The notes below the pieces were generated by a model. The model was not told where the DNA came from and ran no database searches. It was given only the letters and a program-made list of their open reading frames with translations. The position numbers and the translations under genes were made by a program. Of a DNA stretch of 5,342 nt, positions 5,260-5,342 are shown one piece after another; the stretch's first letter is position 1; the number at the start of each line of letters is the position of its first letter. Origin of the DNA: Chthoniobacterales bacterium (GTDB lineage Bacteria; Verrucomicrobiota; Verrucomicrobiia; Chthoniobacterales; UBA10450); assembly GCA_013697015.1 (NCBI GenBank), contig JACCXL010000311.1, forward strand, positions 1 through 5,342. The letters run 5' to 3'.

Positions 5260-5342
5260 ATGCTGAAAACGACACTTGCAAAGCGACCGGCCTGGTGTTG
5301 ATTCCACGTCCGCAGCGAGTTTTTAAGTCGCGCCGTAGGTCC
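5260..5342. other. Right-edge stretch with no recognised gene
   Basis: No convincing coding region is seen on either strand; the longest plus frame from ATG 5260 is 13 codons. The only structure is a short imperfect palindrome at 5315-5331 (gcga and tcgc ends around a T/A-rich centre). The window ends before any further gene start. Confidence 0.5.

Noticed and set aside
5069..5281. 70-codon minus-strand frame at the right end
   Set aside because: It crosses the TPM relic and the palindrome and has a Ser/Arg-rich composition with no recognisable domain.

Overview
This is a plus-strand stretch of a GC-rich bacterial chromosome with five complete housekeeping or conserved genes, one gene cut by the left edge, and an accessory, repeat-bearing tail from about 4624 onward. 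No rRNA, tRNA, CRISPR array, transposase or phage gene was recognised. The gene content (NtrC-type regulator, glmM, scpB, then lemA with two TPM-domain genes), high GC, near absence of Shine-Dalgarno sequences and imperfect palindromes between genes would suit a Gram-negative lineage such as soil Verrucomicrobiota. That placement is an impression, not a demonstrated assignment.

Layout: 1-426 is the C-terminal end of a sigma-54 activator (end of the AAA+ domain plus a Fis-type helix-turn-helix). 472-1893 is glmM, phosphoglucosamine mutase, needed for UDP-GlcNAc and hence peptidoglycan. 1894-1997 holds a purine-rich arm and a pyrimidine-rich arm forming a long inverted repeat that includes the glmM stop codon. 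1998-2645 is scpB, a subunit of the SMC condensin-like complex. 2703-3380 (LemA-like lipoprotein), 3415-4185 (secreted or membrane TPM protein with a Gly-rich tail) and 4186-4623 (short cytoplasmic TPM protein, starting on the base after the previous stop) look like one operon acting at or around the cell envelope.

The tail 4624-5342 is different. It has an 8-bp-arm inverted repeat, two tandem 21-bp units running into a (GAC)5 tract, a possible 36-codon hydrophobic ORF whose TGA overlaps a GTG, a small two-helix membrane protein gene (4831-5058), a decayed second copy of the short TPM gene (about 5089-5199), and a 59-bp imperfect palindrome (5201-5259). The decayed copy is the clearest find: its VFVAPR and RNELPDTVIES-stop segments differ from the intact gene only by synonymous changes plus one missing base, while about 185 bp between them are gone. 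This suggests an old, once-functional paralogue rather than a recent duplication.

No convincing wholly new system is visible. The points most worth follow-up are the LemA-TPM-TPM module with its relic paralogue, and the intergenic palindromes, which may belong to genome-wide repeat families.
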